Source of the DNA: Actinomycetes bacterium
Lineage (GTDB): Bacteria > Actinomycetota > CALGFH01
Length of the DNA stretch: 13,660 nucleotides
Assembly (NCBI GenBank): GCA_030152105.1
Contig: JASLIH010000428.1
Coordinates: 1-13,660 of the forward strand
Direction: 5' to 3'
Positions within the stretch are counted from its first letter, which is position 1, and each line of letters opens with the position of its first letter. The notes beneath the pieces were generated by a model, which was not told where the DNA came from, searched no databases, and was given only the letters and a program-made list of their open reading frames with translations. Below, in pieces: positions 1 to 8,897 of the stretch. The translations under genes and the position numbers were made by a program.

Positions 1-16
1 CGGGGGGTGGTGGCTG

Positions 17-880
17 ATGCGGGCGCTGCCGGTGGCGTTGTGTGGGGTGCTGGTGGGGTGGGGCGTTGGGTTCTGGGCGGCGCCGCAGGTGCTGGCGGGG
101 TTGGCGAAGTCGAGCCTGGCCCGGGTGAACTACCGCAAGCGGGAGGTGGTGGCCGGGCTCGGGCTGCTGCTGGTGCTTGGGCTGCTGGTGTGGGCGGCGC
201 CGCTGGCCGTGGTGGTAAGGGTCGACCCGTTGCGGGCGCTGCGGGCCGGGCTGCTGGCGCCGTCGGGGCTGGCGGTGGTGGTGGCCGGGCTCGGGTTCCT
301 GCTGCTCGGGCTGGCCGACGACCTGATCGAGGACCAGGGCGGGAACCGCGGGTTCCGTGGGCACCTGCGGGCGCTGGCCTCGGGGCGGCTCACCGGCGGG
401 GGCATCAAGCTGCTGGGGGGTGCCCTGGCCGGGCTGTTCGTGTCGAGCCTGGCCACCCCGGCGGAGCGGCCGGCCTGGGTGGTGCTGCTGGGCGGGCTGG
501 TGGTCGCCTCGGCGGCCAACACCGCGAACCTGCTCGACCTGCGGCCCGGCCGCTGCGCCAAGGTGTTCCTGCCCCTTTGGGTGCTGGCCTGCCTGGTCGA
601 CCCGGGCGGCGGGGCCTGGTCGGCCGGGCTGGCCGGGGCGGCGCTGGCCGCCCTCCCCTTCGACCTGCGTGAGGAGGGGATGCTCGGCGACGCCGGGGCC
701 AACGCCCTCGGGGCGGTGGTCGGCACCATGGTCCTGGCCGGCCCGATGTGGCTGGTGTGGGCGGCCGCGGCCGTCCTCCTGGCTCTTCAGCTGGTCTCCG
801 AGCGGGTCTCGTTCACCCGGGTGATCGAGACCAACCGGGTCCTCCGCGCGGCCGACCGCCTGGGCCGCCGGGGTCCCTAA
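17..880 (+). CDS. MraY/WecA-superfamily membrane glycosyl-phosphotransferase homologue (glycosyltransferase 4 type)
   Basis: The 287-residue protein is mostly hydrophobic, with about nine candidate membrane segments (near residues 4-22, 45-66, 80-99, 128-146, 153-170, 183-195, 200-214, 229-243, 244-262). Motifs of the polyprenyl-phosphate N-acetylhexosamine-1-phosphate transferase family are visible: an Asp pair at 101-102, GFRGHL followed by an LTGGGIKLLGG loop at 112-135, N168-x2-N171-x2-D174, and GDAGANALG at 224-232. The usual DGLDGL stretch after the Asn motif is replaced by DLRPGR, so the substrate is uncertain; a role in cell-envelope polymer synthesis is inferred. The C-terminal tail (ERVSFTRVIE onward) is basic and probably cytoplasmic. 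The ATG overlaps a TGA at 15-17, which may end an upstream gene outside the window, and a G-rich stretch just upstream could serve as ribosome-binding site. MraY or WecA proper is less likely because of the changed motif and short length. Confidence 0.8.
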   Translation: MRALPVALCGVLVGWGVGFWAAPQVLAGLAKSSLARVNYRKREVVAGLGLLLVLGLLVWAAPLAVVVRVDPLRALRAGLLAPSGLAVVVAGLGFLLLGLADDLIEDQGGNRGFRGHLRALASGRLTGGGIKLLGGALAGLFVSSLATPAERPAWVVLLGGLVVASAANTANLLDLRPGRCAKVFLPLWVLACLVDPGGGAWSAGLAGAALAALPFDLREEGMLGDAGANALGAVVGTMVLAGPMWLVWAAAAVLLALQLVSERVSFTRVIETNRVLRAADRLGRRGP

Positions 881-3130
<2,250 letters not shown>

Positions 3131-3143
3131 GCCGGCCCGGCCG

Positions 3144-3767
3144 GTGACCGAGCCGCCGTTCCGGATCGTCGACACCCGGCGGCCGTTCGAGGGCAAGGTC
3201 GTCAGGGTCCGGGTCGACCGGATCGTGGACGACGACGGCCAGACCGGCGACCGCGAGGTCATCGAGCACAACGGGGCCGTGGCCGCCCTGGTGGTCGACG
3301 ACGACGGCATGGTCGTCCTGGTCGACCAGTGGCGCCACGCCGTCGGGGCCAGGGTGCTGGAGGTCGCCGCCGGCAAGTACGACGTCGACGGCGAGGCGGT
3401 CGAGGACGCACTCCGCCGCGAGCTGGCCGAGGAGCTGCGAGTCGAGGGCGGCACCCTGACCTTCCTGGCCAGCTTCTACACCACCCCGGGGTGGAGCGAC
3501 GAGGTGCTCGACCTCTACCTGGCCGAGGGTGTCACCCCGATCGAGGGCGACGCCCCCGCGGCCGACTGGGAGGAGCAGGGCATCGAGGTGGCGCGGCTGC
3601 CGTTCTCCGAGGCGCTGCGGCGGGCGGCCGGCCCTCCCGGGGACGCCAAGACGCTGGTCGCCCTCGGCCTCTACGGGCTCAAGCTGGCCGGGCTGTGGGC
3701 GCCTGACCAGGCAGACCGCCCGCCGCCGGACGCCCCGGCCCGCCGCGCCGCCGGCCGGCCTGCCTGA
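3144..3767 (+). CDS. NUDIX hydrolase, ADP-ribose pyrophosphatase-like
   Basis: A 207-residue protein of the NUDIX family, which cleaves nucleoside diphosphates linked to another group; the ADP-ribose pyrophosphatase branch is the best fit. The substrate-site region EHNGAVAALVVDDDGMVVLVDQWRH precedes the NUDIX box. The metal-binding core R92-E-L-x-E-E97 is present, and TTPGWSDE (113-120) resembles the SPGFSDE segment of ADP-ribose pyrophosphatases. The box is atypical: the usual Gly after EEx is Arg99 and the first Gly is shifted by one residue. The start is uncertain. GTG3144 fits the length of actinobacterial homologues next to pyrG; GTG3111 would add 11 residues and overlap pyrG by 20 bases. 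Neither has a good Shine-Dalgarno, so translation may depend on readthrough of ribosomes from pyrG. The pyrG-NUDIX pairing is conserved in Actinomycetota. Confidence 0.9.
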   Translation: MTEPPFRIVDTRRPFEGKVVRVRVDRIVDDDGQTGDREVIEHNGAVAALVVDDDGMVVLVDQWRHAVGARVLEVAAGKYDVDGEAVEDALRRELAEELRVEGGTLTFLASFYTTPGWSDEVLDLYLAEGVTPIEGDAPAADWEEQGIEVARLPFSEALRRAAGPPGDAKTLVALGLYGLKLAGLWAPDQADRPPPDAPARRAAGRPA

Positions 3768-3796
3768 GATTGCGGACCCAGGCGCCGGCCGTCTCG

Positions 3797-3802
3797 TAGA
3801 CT
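3797..3802 (+). promoter_or_regulatory. Candidate -10 box for ald
   Basis: TAGACT fits TAnnnT within the 86-base gap before ald. TTGCGG at 3770-3775 resembles a -35 but is 21 bases away, which is too far for a standard promoter. A leader hairpin follows: 3810-3818 pairs with 3826-3833 with one bulge, just before AAAGGCGG (3841-3848) and the ATG. Confidence 0.3.
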
Positions 3803-3853
3803 TGGCCTGCCCGGGCCCGACGGTGGGGCCGGGACGAGCGAAAGGCGGCGACC

Positions 3854-4993
3854 ATGGACGTTGGCATCCCGCGGGAGCTCAAGGACCACGAGTACCGGGT
3901 CGCGATCACGCCGGTGGGCGTCCGCGAGCTGACCGAGGCCGGCCACCGGGTGCTGGTCGAGCAGGGCGCCGGCCTGGGCAGCTCCATCACCGACCTGGAG
4001 TTCGAGAAGTCCGGGGCGACGGTGCTCGACACCGCCGACGAGGTCTGGGGCGGGGCCGACCTCATCTTGAAGGTGAAAGAGCCGGTCCCCGAGGAGTTCC
4101 ACCGGCTCCAGAAGGACCAGGTGCTGTTCACCTACCTGCACCTGGCGGCCAGCCGCGAGGTCACCGAGGCCCTGCTGGAGAGCGGGACCACCGCCGTCGC
4201 CTACGAGACGGTCGAGCTGGCCGACGGCCGGCTGCCCCTGCTGGCGCCCATGAGCGAGGTCGCGGGCCGAATGGCTCCCCAGGTCGGCGCCCACCTGCTG
4301 GAACGTGAGTCGGGCGGCCGGGGGGTGCTGATGGGCGGCGTCTCGGGCGTGGCCGCGGCCAAGGTGCTGGTGCTCGGCGGCGGCATGGCCGGGCAGAACG
4401 CCGCCTGGATCGCCCAGGGCATGGAGGCCGAGGTCACCCTGCTCGACAAGAACGTCGACAAGCTCCGCTACGTCGACCAGATCCACAAGGGCCGGATCGT
4501 CACCCTGATGTCGAACCGCCAGACGATCGAGGACCTGGCGCTGGCCGCCGACCTGATCATCGGCTCGGTGCTGATCCCGGGGGCCAAGGCGCCCCGGCTG
4601 ATCACCGCCGAGCACGTCCGGGCGATGAAGCGGGGCGCGGTCCTGGTCGACATCTCGATCGACCAGGGCGGCTGCTTCGAGACCTCGCACGTCACCACCC
4701 ACTCCGACCCGACGTACGTGATCGACGGGGTGGTCCACTACTGCGTCGGCAACATGCCGGGGGCGGTGCCGCACACCTCGACCTACGCGCTCACCAACGT
4801 CACCCTGCCGTACGCGGTCGAGATCGCCTCGGCCGGGCTGGAGGAGGCCGTCACGGCCGACGCCCCGCTGGCCAAGGGCATCAACGTCTACCGCGGCGAG
4901 CTCACCTACCAGCAGGTCGCCGAGGCCCACGGCCTCGACTGGCGCCCCCTCCCCGAGGTCATCCCCGCCCTGGCCGACGGCGCGGCCCGCTAG
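3854..4993 (+). CDS. ald: Alanine dehydrogenase (NAD+)
   Basis: It catalyses reversible oxidative deamination of L-alanine to pyruvate and ammonium with NAD+, in the cytoplasm. At 379 residues it is full length, and the residues known from the Mycobacterium tuberculosis enzyme sit at the same numbers: Arg15 and Lys75 (substrate binding), His96 and Asp270 (catalysis). The Rossmann dinucleotide loop is GGGMAG at 175-180, with Asp198 at the end of the following strand where the adenosine ribose binds. MSEVAGRMA (133-141) and the C-terminal [11 protein letters not shown] segment are typical of the family. The ATG is preceded by AAAGGCGG. The stop is two bases before the xerD ATG, so the two are probably co-transcribed. 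NAD(P) transhydrogenase alpha subunit is a relative but is longer and lacks this residue set. Confidence 0.96.
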   Translation: MDVGIPRELKDHEYRVAITPVGVRELTEAGHRVLVEQGAGLGSSITDLEFEKSGATVLDTADEVWGGADLILKVKEPVPEEFHRLQKDQVLFTYLHLAASREVTEALLESGTTAVAYETVELADGRLPLLAPMSEVAGRMAPQVGAHLLERESGGRGVLMGGVSGVAAAKVLVLGGGMAGQNAAWIAQGMEAEVTLLDKNVDKLRYVDQIHKGRIVTLMSNRQTIEDLALAADLIIGSVLIPGAKAPRLITAEHVRAMKRGAVLVDISIDQGGCFETSHVTTHSDPTYVIDGVVHYCVGNMPGAVPHTSTYALTNVTLPYAVEIASAGLEEAVTADAPLAKGINVYRGELTYQQVAEAHGLDWRPLPEVIPALADGAAR

Positions 4994-4995
4994 CG

Positions 4996-6003
4996 ATGCC
5001 GGCCGACGTGGTCGATTCCGGCGCCCGCGAACCCACCCCCCGCGCTGGGGTGCCGACGGCGCCGGTGGGGCCGGTGGCGGGGGCGGCCGTGCGCCGCTAT
5101 CTCGACTACCTGGCGGTTGAGCGCGGGCTGGCATCCAACACCCTCAGCGCCTACCGCCGGGACCTGCGCCGCTATGCCGGCTGGCTGGCCGGCGCCGGGA
5201 TCGACGACCCGACCCAGGCGGGGGAGCCCGACCTGGTCGCCTTCCTGGCCGCGCTCCGAGCCGGCAGCACCCCGGTGGGGACCCGCTACCGGGCCTCCAG
5301 CGTGGCCAGGAGCCTGGCCGCGGTCCGCGGCTTCCACCGCTTCCTGGTCCGGGAGCGGCTGGCCGGCGCCGACCCCTCCCGCGACCTCGGCACCCCCAAG
5401 GTCCCGGCGAGCCTGCCCAAGGCCCTCTCGGTCGAGCAGGTGGAGGCGCTGCTGGGGGCGATCGCCGGCCACGACCAGCTCGCCCTGCGCGACCGGGCCC
5501 TGCTCGAGACCCTGTACGCGGCCGGCCTGCGGGTCAGCGAGGCGACCGCGCTCGACGTCGACGACCTCGACCTGGAGGACGGGACGGTGCGGGCGTTCGG
5601 CAAGGGGGCCAAGGAGCGCCTGGTCCCGATCGGCCGCTCGGCCCGCCGGGCGCTGGAGGGCTACCTGGTCCGGGCCCGGCCGCTGCTGGCCGGGCCGCGC
5701 TCGGGGCCGGCCCTGTTCCTGAACGCCCAGGGCAGCCGGCTGACCCGGCAGGGCTGCTGGAAGATCCTGCGCCGCCACGCCAGGCACGCCGGGCTGGAGG
5801 CCGAGGTCTCCCCGCACGTCCTGCGCCACTCGTTCGCGACCCACCTGCTGGCCGGCGGCGCCGACATCCGCAGTGTCCAGGAGCTGCTCGGCCACGCCAG
5901 CCTGGCCACCACCCAGGTCTACACCCGGGTCACCCAGGACCGCCTGCGCGAGGTCTACCTGCGCGCCCACCCGCGAGCCCGTCACACCGTCCCCAGCCAA
6001 TAG
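4996..6003 (+). CDS. xerD: Tyrosine site-specific recombinase XerD
   Basis: A 335-residue tyrosine recombinase that, with a partner, resolves chromosome dimers at dif sites. Residues about 30-125 form the N-terminal SAM-like DNA-binding domain ([23 protein letters not shown]). The catalytic domain carries the full set: Arg179 (AAGLRVSE), Lys203 ([11 protein letters not shown]), His274 and Arg277 ([13 protein letters not shown]), His300 (LLGHAS) and nucleophile Tyr309 (TTQVYTRV). The first 30 residues are Pro/Ala-rich and may not be conserved; the true start could be a later GTG, as ATG4996 has no clear Shine-Dalgarno. It follows ald by two bases. XerD rather than XerC is chosen from the actinobacterial context (pyrG-NUDIX-xerD-parA-scpAB); no dif-like site was found in the window. 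Confidence 0.92.
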   Translation: MPADVVDSGAREPTPRAGVPTAPVGPVAGAAVRRYLDYLAVERGLASNTLSAYRRDLRRYAGWLAGAGIDDPTQAGEPDLVAFLAALRAGSTPVGTRYRASSVARSLAAVRGFHRFLVRERLAGADPSRDLGTPKVPASLPKALSVEQVEALLGAIAGHDQLALRDRALLETLYAAGLRVSEATALDVDDLDLEDGTVRAFGKGAKERLVPIGRSARRALEGYLVRARPLLAGPRSGPALFLNAQGSRLTRQGCWKILRRHARHAGLEAEVSPHVLRHSFATHLLAGGADIRSVQELLGHASLATTQVYTRVTQDRLREVYLRAHPRARHTVPSQ

Positions 6004-6050
6004 GCCGGACATTCGCGATGAACAGCCCACCCCGTGGCCGCCTGATCCTG

Positions 6051-6056
6051 TAGCCT
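6051..6056 (+). promoter_or_regulatory. Candidate -10 box for the zinc-finger/deoB operon
   Basis: TAGCCT, directly preceded by TG, lies in the 129-base gap after xerD and fits TAnnnT. There is no convincing -35. The predicted leader is about 70 bases and ends in a strong ribosome-binding site, GGAGG at 6122-6126, six bases before the ATG. Confidence 0.35.
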
Positions 6057-6132
6057 GCAACCCCTGCTCTCGAGAGCCGACCGTCGTGGGAGTTCCTTGC
6101 CGCGGTGGGCAGAAGCGCGACGGAGGACCGGG

Positions 6133-6489
6133 ATGGATCAGCAGACCGTTGACCGCCTGCGGGAACGGCTCGAGACCGAGCGTGGCGAGGTCCGTCGTCA
6201 GCTCGACGACCTCGGGGCCCGCCGCGACGCCGAGGGCATCGAGGACCCCGAGCTGGACGAGGGGTTCGCCGACGCCGGCCAGGCCGCCGCCGAACGGGCC
6301 AACCTGCTCACCCTGGTCCGCAGCCTCCGCGACACCCTCCAGGACGTCGAGCAGGCCCTCGAGCGCATGGAGGCCGGCACCTTCGGCCGCTGCGAACGCT
6401 GCGGCGAGCCCATCGCCGAGGAGCGCCTTGAGGCCCTCCCGGCAGCCCGCCTCTGCATGACCTGCAAGCGCCAGCGAGGTTCGCGATGA
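6133..6489 (+). CDS. DksA/TraR-family C4 zinc-finger protein
   Basis: A 118-residue protein with an N-terminal coiled-coil region (about 1-82) and a four-cysteine zinc finger: Cys87, Cys90, Cys108 and Cys111 (CERC then CMTC), with GEPIAEERLEALPAARLC between them, typical of the TraR/DksA C-terminal domain. The DEGFADAGQAAAERANL segment at the turn of the coiled coil resembles small actinobacterial members and is not the DxxDxA tip of Escherichia coli DksA. Members bind RNA polymerase through the secondary channel in proteobacteria; for actinobacterial versions the role is less clear, so regulation of transcription is an inference. ATG6133 is chosen for its GGAGG at six bases; an upstream in-frame TTG at 6097 is less likely. 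The stop overlaps the deoB start by four bases, pointing to translational coupling. Confidence 0.9.
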   Translation: MDQQTVDRLRERLETERGEVRRQLDDLGARRDAEGIEDPELDEGFADAGQAAAERANLLTLVRSLRDTLQDVEQALERMEAGTFGRCERCGEPIAEERLEALPAARLCMTCKRQRGSR

Positions 6490-7724
6490 CCTCGCAGGAC
6501 GCCCCGGGACCGACCGGGGCCGCGGTTCCCGCGAACGGCGAGGCGCCGCCGCGGCCCGCCAAGGTGGTGCTGATCGTCTGCGACTCGCTCGGGGTGGGGG
6601 AGGCGCCGGACGCCGCCGACTACGGCGACGAGGGCGCCGACACCGCCGGGCACGCCGCCGCCGCGGTCGGCGGGCTGGCCCTGCCCACCCTCGAGTCCTG
6701 GGGGTTCGGGCGGCTGACCAGGATCGCCGGCGTCGACCCGGTCGAGGAGGCCGCCGCCGTGACCGGCCGAATGGCCGAGCGGTCGGCTGGCAAGGACACC
6801 ACCACCGGCCACTGGGAGATGATGGGCGTCGTCCTCGACGAGCCCTTCCCGACCTACCCCGACGGGTTCCCGCCCGAGGTGATCGACGCCTTCGCCGACG
6901 CCATCGGCCGCGGCGTCCTCGGCAACAAGCCGGCCTCGGGCACCGAGATCATCAAGGAGCTCGGCGCCGAGCACCTGGAGACCGGCAAGCCGATCGTCTA
7001 CACCTCGGCCGACTCGGTGTTCCAGATCGCCACCCACAAGCGGGTCGTCCCCCTCGAGCAGCTGTATGCCTGGTGCGAGCAGGCCCGCTCCCTGCTCAAG
7101 GGCGAGCACGCCGTCGGCCGGGTGATCGCCCGCCCGTTCGACGGCGACCCCGGCGCTTTCACCCGCACCAAGGAGCGGCGCGACTACGCCCTCCCGCCCG
7201 CCGGCCCGACCGTGCTCGAGGCGCTCGAGCGGGCGGGGGTTCGCACCATCGGGGTTGGCAAGATCGAGGACATCTTCTCCCGCCGCGGCCTGGTCGACTC
7301 CGACCACACCGGCGACAACGAGACGTCGATCGACGCCACCGTCCGCTTCCTCGACGAGGCCGGCGGGCCCGCCTTCGTGTTCACCAACCTGGTCGACTTC
7401 GACATGGTCTACGGCCACCGCCGCGACGCCGAGGGCTACGCCCGCTGCCTGGAGCGCCTGGACGCCCGCCTCCCCGAGGTCACGGCCACCCTCGGCCGCG
7501 ACGACTGGCTGTTCCTCACCGCCGACCACGGCTGCGACCCCACCGCCCCCGGCACCGACCACACGCGCGAGTTCACTCCCATGGTCGCCTTCAGCCCCGG
7601 CGGCACCTCCGGCCGGCGCCTCGGAGACCGCGCCACCTTCGCCGACCTCGGCGCCACCATCGCCGAGCTGTTCGCCGTCCCCTCGGTCGGCCCCGGCCGC
7701 TCCTTCGCCAGCGACCTCCGCTGA
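6486..7724 (+). CDS. deoB: Phosphopentomutase
   Basis: It interconverts (deoxy)ribose 1-phosphate and 5-phosphate, linking nucleoside phosphorylases to central metabolism. The 412-residue protein belongs to the alkaline phosphatase superfamily with the inserted phosphopentomutase domain. Metal and catalytic motifs are intact: Asp33 in VCDSLGVGEAPDA, the phospho-acceptor threonine in GKDTTTGHWEMMG (102-114), DFDMVYGHRRD (304-314), TADHGCDPT (345-353) and TDHTRE (357-362). About 25 Pro/Ala-rich residues precede the first strand (KVVLIVCDS), an extension absent from compact homologues. ATG6486 overlaps the upstream stop as ATGA. Pairing with deoA beyond the parA cassette suggests a divided deoxyribonucleoside salvage operon. 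A hairpin follows about 40 bases after the stop. Confidence 0.96.
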   Translation: MTSQDAPGPTGAAVPANGEAPPRPAKVVLIVCDSLGVGEAPDAADYGDEGADTAGHAAAAVGGLALPTLESWGFGRLTRIAGVDPVEEAAAVTGRMAERSAGKDTTTGHWEMMGVVLDEPFPTYPDGFPPEVIDAFADAIGRGVLGNKPASGTEIIKELGAEHLETGKPIVYTSADSVFQIATHKRVVPLEQLYAWCEQARSLLKGEHAVGRVIARPFDGDPGAFTRTKERRDYALPPAGPTVLEALERAGVRTIGVGKIEDIFSRRGLVDSDHTGDNETSIDATVRFLDEAGGPAFVFTNLVDFDMVYGHRRDAEGYARCLERLDARLPEVTATLGRDDWLFLTADHGCDPTAPGTDHTREFTPMVAFSPGGTSGRRLGDRATFADLGATIAELFAVPSVGPGRSFASDLR

Positions 7725-7765
7725 CCCACCGCTGATCCCCCAGGCCGGCGGTCCCGCGGGCCCCT

Positions 7766-7786
7766 GACCAGCGGCACCCGCTGATC
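7766..7786 (+). terminator. Possible terminator-like hairpin after deoB
   Basis: CAGCGG (7769-7774) and CCGCTG (7778-7783) pair around a three-base loop, and the stem can extend by two pairs after one mismatch. No T-run follows, so it would be at best a tail-less hairpin of the type often predicted in high-GC Actinomycetota. Confidence 0.3.
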
Positions 7787-7832
7787 CACGTGCCTGCCCG
7801 GGGCCTGCCCGCATGTCCCGGTAGTTGAGGAG

Positions 7833-7841
7833 TTGTCCACA
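7833..7841 (+). promoter_or_regulatory. DnaA box
   Basis: TTGTCCACA matches the actinobacterial form of the DnaA box exactly. Two weaker matches lie nearby: TGATCCACG at 7782-7790, and TGTGGGCAG at 7951-7959, which is a reverse-strand match with two differences. Binding is not shown by sequence alone. Confidence 0.5.
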
Positions 7842-7842
7842 T

Positions 7843-7858
7843 CTCACCCAATGGTGAG
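7843..7858. repeat. Inverted repeat CTCACC-N4-GGTGAG
   Basis: Perfect six-base arms flank CAAT and begin one base after the DnaA-box match. It looks like a dimeric protein-binding site; it is unlike the chromosomal parS consensus. Confidence 0.45.
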
Positions 7859-7877
7859 TTCCGGGGCGCCGGGCCTG

Positions 7878-7943
7878 ACCACGCAGCGTGAACCCCCGGA
7901 CCCGGCCGTCCAACCACGGAGAGTGGTCAACCACGGAGCGTGG
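7878..7943. repeat. Array of three CCAC-N5-GTG(G/A) sites upstream of parA
   Basis: The 13-base unit ACCACGSAGMGTG occurs at 7878-7890, 7913-7925 and 7930-7942. The last two share CAACCACGGAG and are 17 bases apart, while the first is 35 bases from the second. Half-sites alternate as CCAC 7914, GTGG 7923, CCAC 7931, GTGG 7940, and the junction GTGGT-CA-ACCAC (7923-7934) is itself a palindrome. This is the arrangement expected of an iterated operator or small centromere-like site. A likely ligand is the RHH-like protein encoded downstream, but this is an inference. Confidence 0.55.
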
Positions 7944-7987
7944 CCGGGGCTGTGGGCAGCCGCTTTCTCCGCCGGACCAAGGGTGGG

Positions 7988-7993
7988 TAAGAT
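7988..7993 (+). promoter_or_regulatory. Candidate -10 box for the parA operon
   Basis: TAAGAT is the closest match to TATAAT in the window's non-coding DNA. The spaced -35 position (7965-7970, TTCTCC) is weak. Transcription from about 8000 would give a leader of some 135 bases. The CCAC-N5-GTGG array would lie immediately upstream of the promoter. Confidence 0.45.
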
Positions 7994-8051
7994 GCGCCCG
8001 CCCAACGTCAACGAGGCGACATCTCCACTCGTCGTTCTATCGGCCAAGACG

Positions 8052-8098
8052 CAAAGCGACTTAACGTCCAACTTCCCAGTCGACAAAGCGATGTGACG
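8052..8098 (+). repeat. Direct repeat CAAAGCGA in the AT-rich parA leader
   Basis: CAAAGCGACTTAACG (8052-8066) and CAAAGCGATGTGACG (8084-8098) match at 12 of 15 bases, 32 bases apart. CGAC or its complement GTCG occurs at 8017, 8031, 8057, 8079/8081 and 8097. These lie downstream of the proposed transcription start, so they may act as operator or in RNA. Confidence 0.4.
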
Positions 8099-8135
8099 AC
8101 AACAGGTTCCTGCTGGTGGTCCGGAGGTGCCGGAG

Positions 8136-8897
8136 ATGGGGAAGGTCATCGCCCTGGCGAACCAGAAGGGCGGGGTCGGCAAGACCACCAGCACCATCAA
8201 CCTGGGCGCCGCCCTGGCCGAGCAGGGCCGCCAGGTGCTCCTGGTCGACATGGACCCCCAGGGGGCGCTCTCGGTCGGGCTCGGCATCAACCCCCTGGCC
8301 CTGGAGCAGACGGTCTACAACCTGCTGCTGGACCGCAAGGCCGACGCCGGCCCGGTCATCGAGCGCACCAAGCAGGACGGCCTGGAGCTCCTTCCCTCCA
8401 ACATCGACCTGGCCGCCGCCGAGATCCTGCTGGCCCCCGAGGTCGGCCGCGAGCGGGCACTGGCCCGGGTCCTGCGGCCGCTGCGCGAGCGCTACGACTA
8501 CGTCCTGATCGACTGCCCGCCCAGCCTCGGCCTGCTCACCGTCAACGCCCTCACCGCCGCCGACGGCGTGCTCATCCCGCTCGAGTGCGAGTATTTCGCC
8601 CTCCGCGGCATGGCCCTGCTGATGGACACCATCGAGAAGGTCCGGGAGGACATCAATCCCGACCTGGAGATCGTCGGGATCCTCGCCACCATGTACGATG
8701 CCCGGACGGTCCACGGGCGCGAGGTGCTCGGCAGGGTCCAAGACGCCTTCGGGGGTCGCGTCTTCCGGACCGTCATCGCCAAGACCATCCGGTTCGCCGA
8801 GGCGCCGGTGGCGGGCGAGAGCATCCTGACCTATGCCGGCTCGTCGTCGGGGGCGGTCGCATACCGCGAGCTGGCCAAGGAGGTACTGGCGTCATGA
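8136..8897 (+). CDS. parA: ParA/Soj-family partition ATPase
   Basis: A 253-residue deviant Walker-type ATPase that positions DNA or other cargo using the nucleoid as a track. The deviant Walker A motif KGGVGKTT is at 11-18 with signature Lys11 and Lys16. The Walker A' strand LLVDMDPQG is at 35-43, and Walker B LIDCPPSLG at 124-132 with Asp126. The Soj-like segments PLECEYFALRGMALL (148-162) and AKTIRFAEAPVAGESI (215-230) are present. It lacks the N-terminal helix-turn-helix of P1-type ParA, so it is of the small type. ATG8136 is chosen because GGAGG (8123-8127) lies eight bases upstream; a GTG at 8127 would overlap that site. No parB follows; the stop overlaps a small RHH-like gene by four bases. 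The position ahead of scpA matches the second, scpAB-linked ParA of Actinomycetota (Rv1708-like), not the origin-linked copy. Confidence 0.93.
   Translation: MGKVIALANQKGGVGKTTSTINLGAALAEQGRQVLLVDMDPQGALSVGLGINPLALEQTVYNLLLDRKADAGPVIERTKQDGLELLPSNIDLAAAEILLAPEVGRERALARVLRPLRERYDYVLIDCPPSLGLLTVNALTAADGVLIPLECEYFALRGMALLMDTIEKVREDINPDLEIVGILATMYDARTVHGREVLGRVQDAFGGRVFRTVIAKTIRFAEAPVAGESILTYAGSSSGAVAYRELAKEVLAS

Larger units (their letters stand above)
7725..8135. other. 411-base non-coding region with repeats between deoB and parA
   Basis: No convincing gene on either strand. From left to right it holds a hairpin, a DnaA-box match, a CTCACC/GGTGAG inverted repeat, a CCAC-N5-GTGG site array, a -10 box, and a stretch from about 8003 to 8110 that is close to half A/T and so stands out in this genome. 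The sequence CCGCTGA(C/T)CC occurs at 7718, 7729 and 7778, the first copy crossing the deoB stop. The density of ordered motifs suggests a regulatory or partition-site role for the parA cassette. Confidence 0.6.

Noticed and set aside
7..672. An alternative + strand frame of 221 codons overlapping the first gene
   Set aside because: Its translation is almost all Gly, Ala, Arg and Val with no motifs; the overlapping frame has membrane segments and family motifs.
3671..5134. A 487-codon minus-strand open frame over ald
   Set aside because: The translation is low-complexity Gly/Val/Asp/Leu sequence mirroring ald codons, with no recognisable domain.
4990..6003. A dif-like recombination site near xerD
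   Set aside because: No pair of XerC/XerD half-sites around a 6-base centre was seen; dif usually lies near the terminus and need not be next to xerD.
6198..7934. A 578-codon minus-strand open frame over the zinc finger and deoB
   Set aside because: Same antisense effect; the + strand proteins have full motif sets.
7878..7943. CRISPR-like array
   Set aside because: Only three short (13-base) imperfect units with unequal spacing and no spacer-sized unique segments or cas genes.
8040..8070. GACGCAAAGC (8048-8057), identical to a core segment of the cyclic di-GMP-I (GEMM) riboswitch
   Set aside because: The upstream partner with the GGCAAACC-type segment and the tetraloop/receptor helices are absent, so the match is probably chance.
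7725..8135. Possible chromosomal parS site
   Set aside because: No match to the TGTTTCACGTGAAACA palindrome was found; the dyads present have different sequences.
7725..8135. Possible tRNA or small structured RNA gene in the large intergenic region
   Set aside because: No cloverleaf, T-loop GTTCRA segment or known ncRNA core could be found by eye on either strand.
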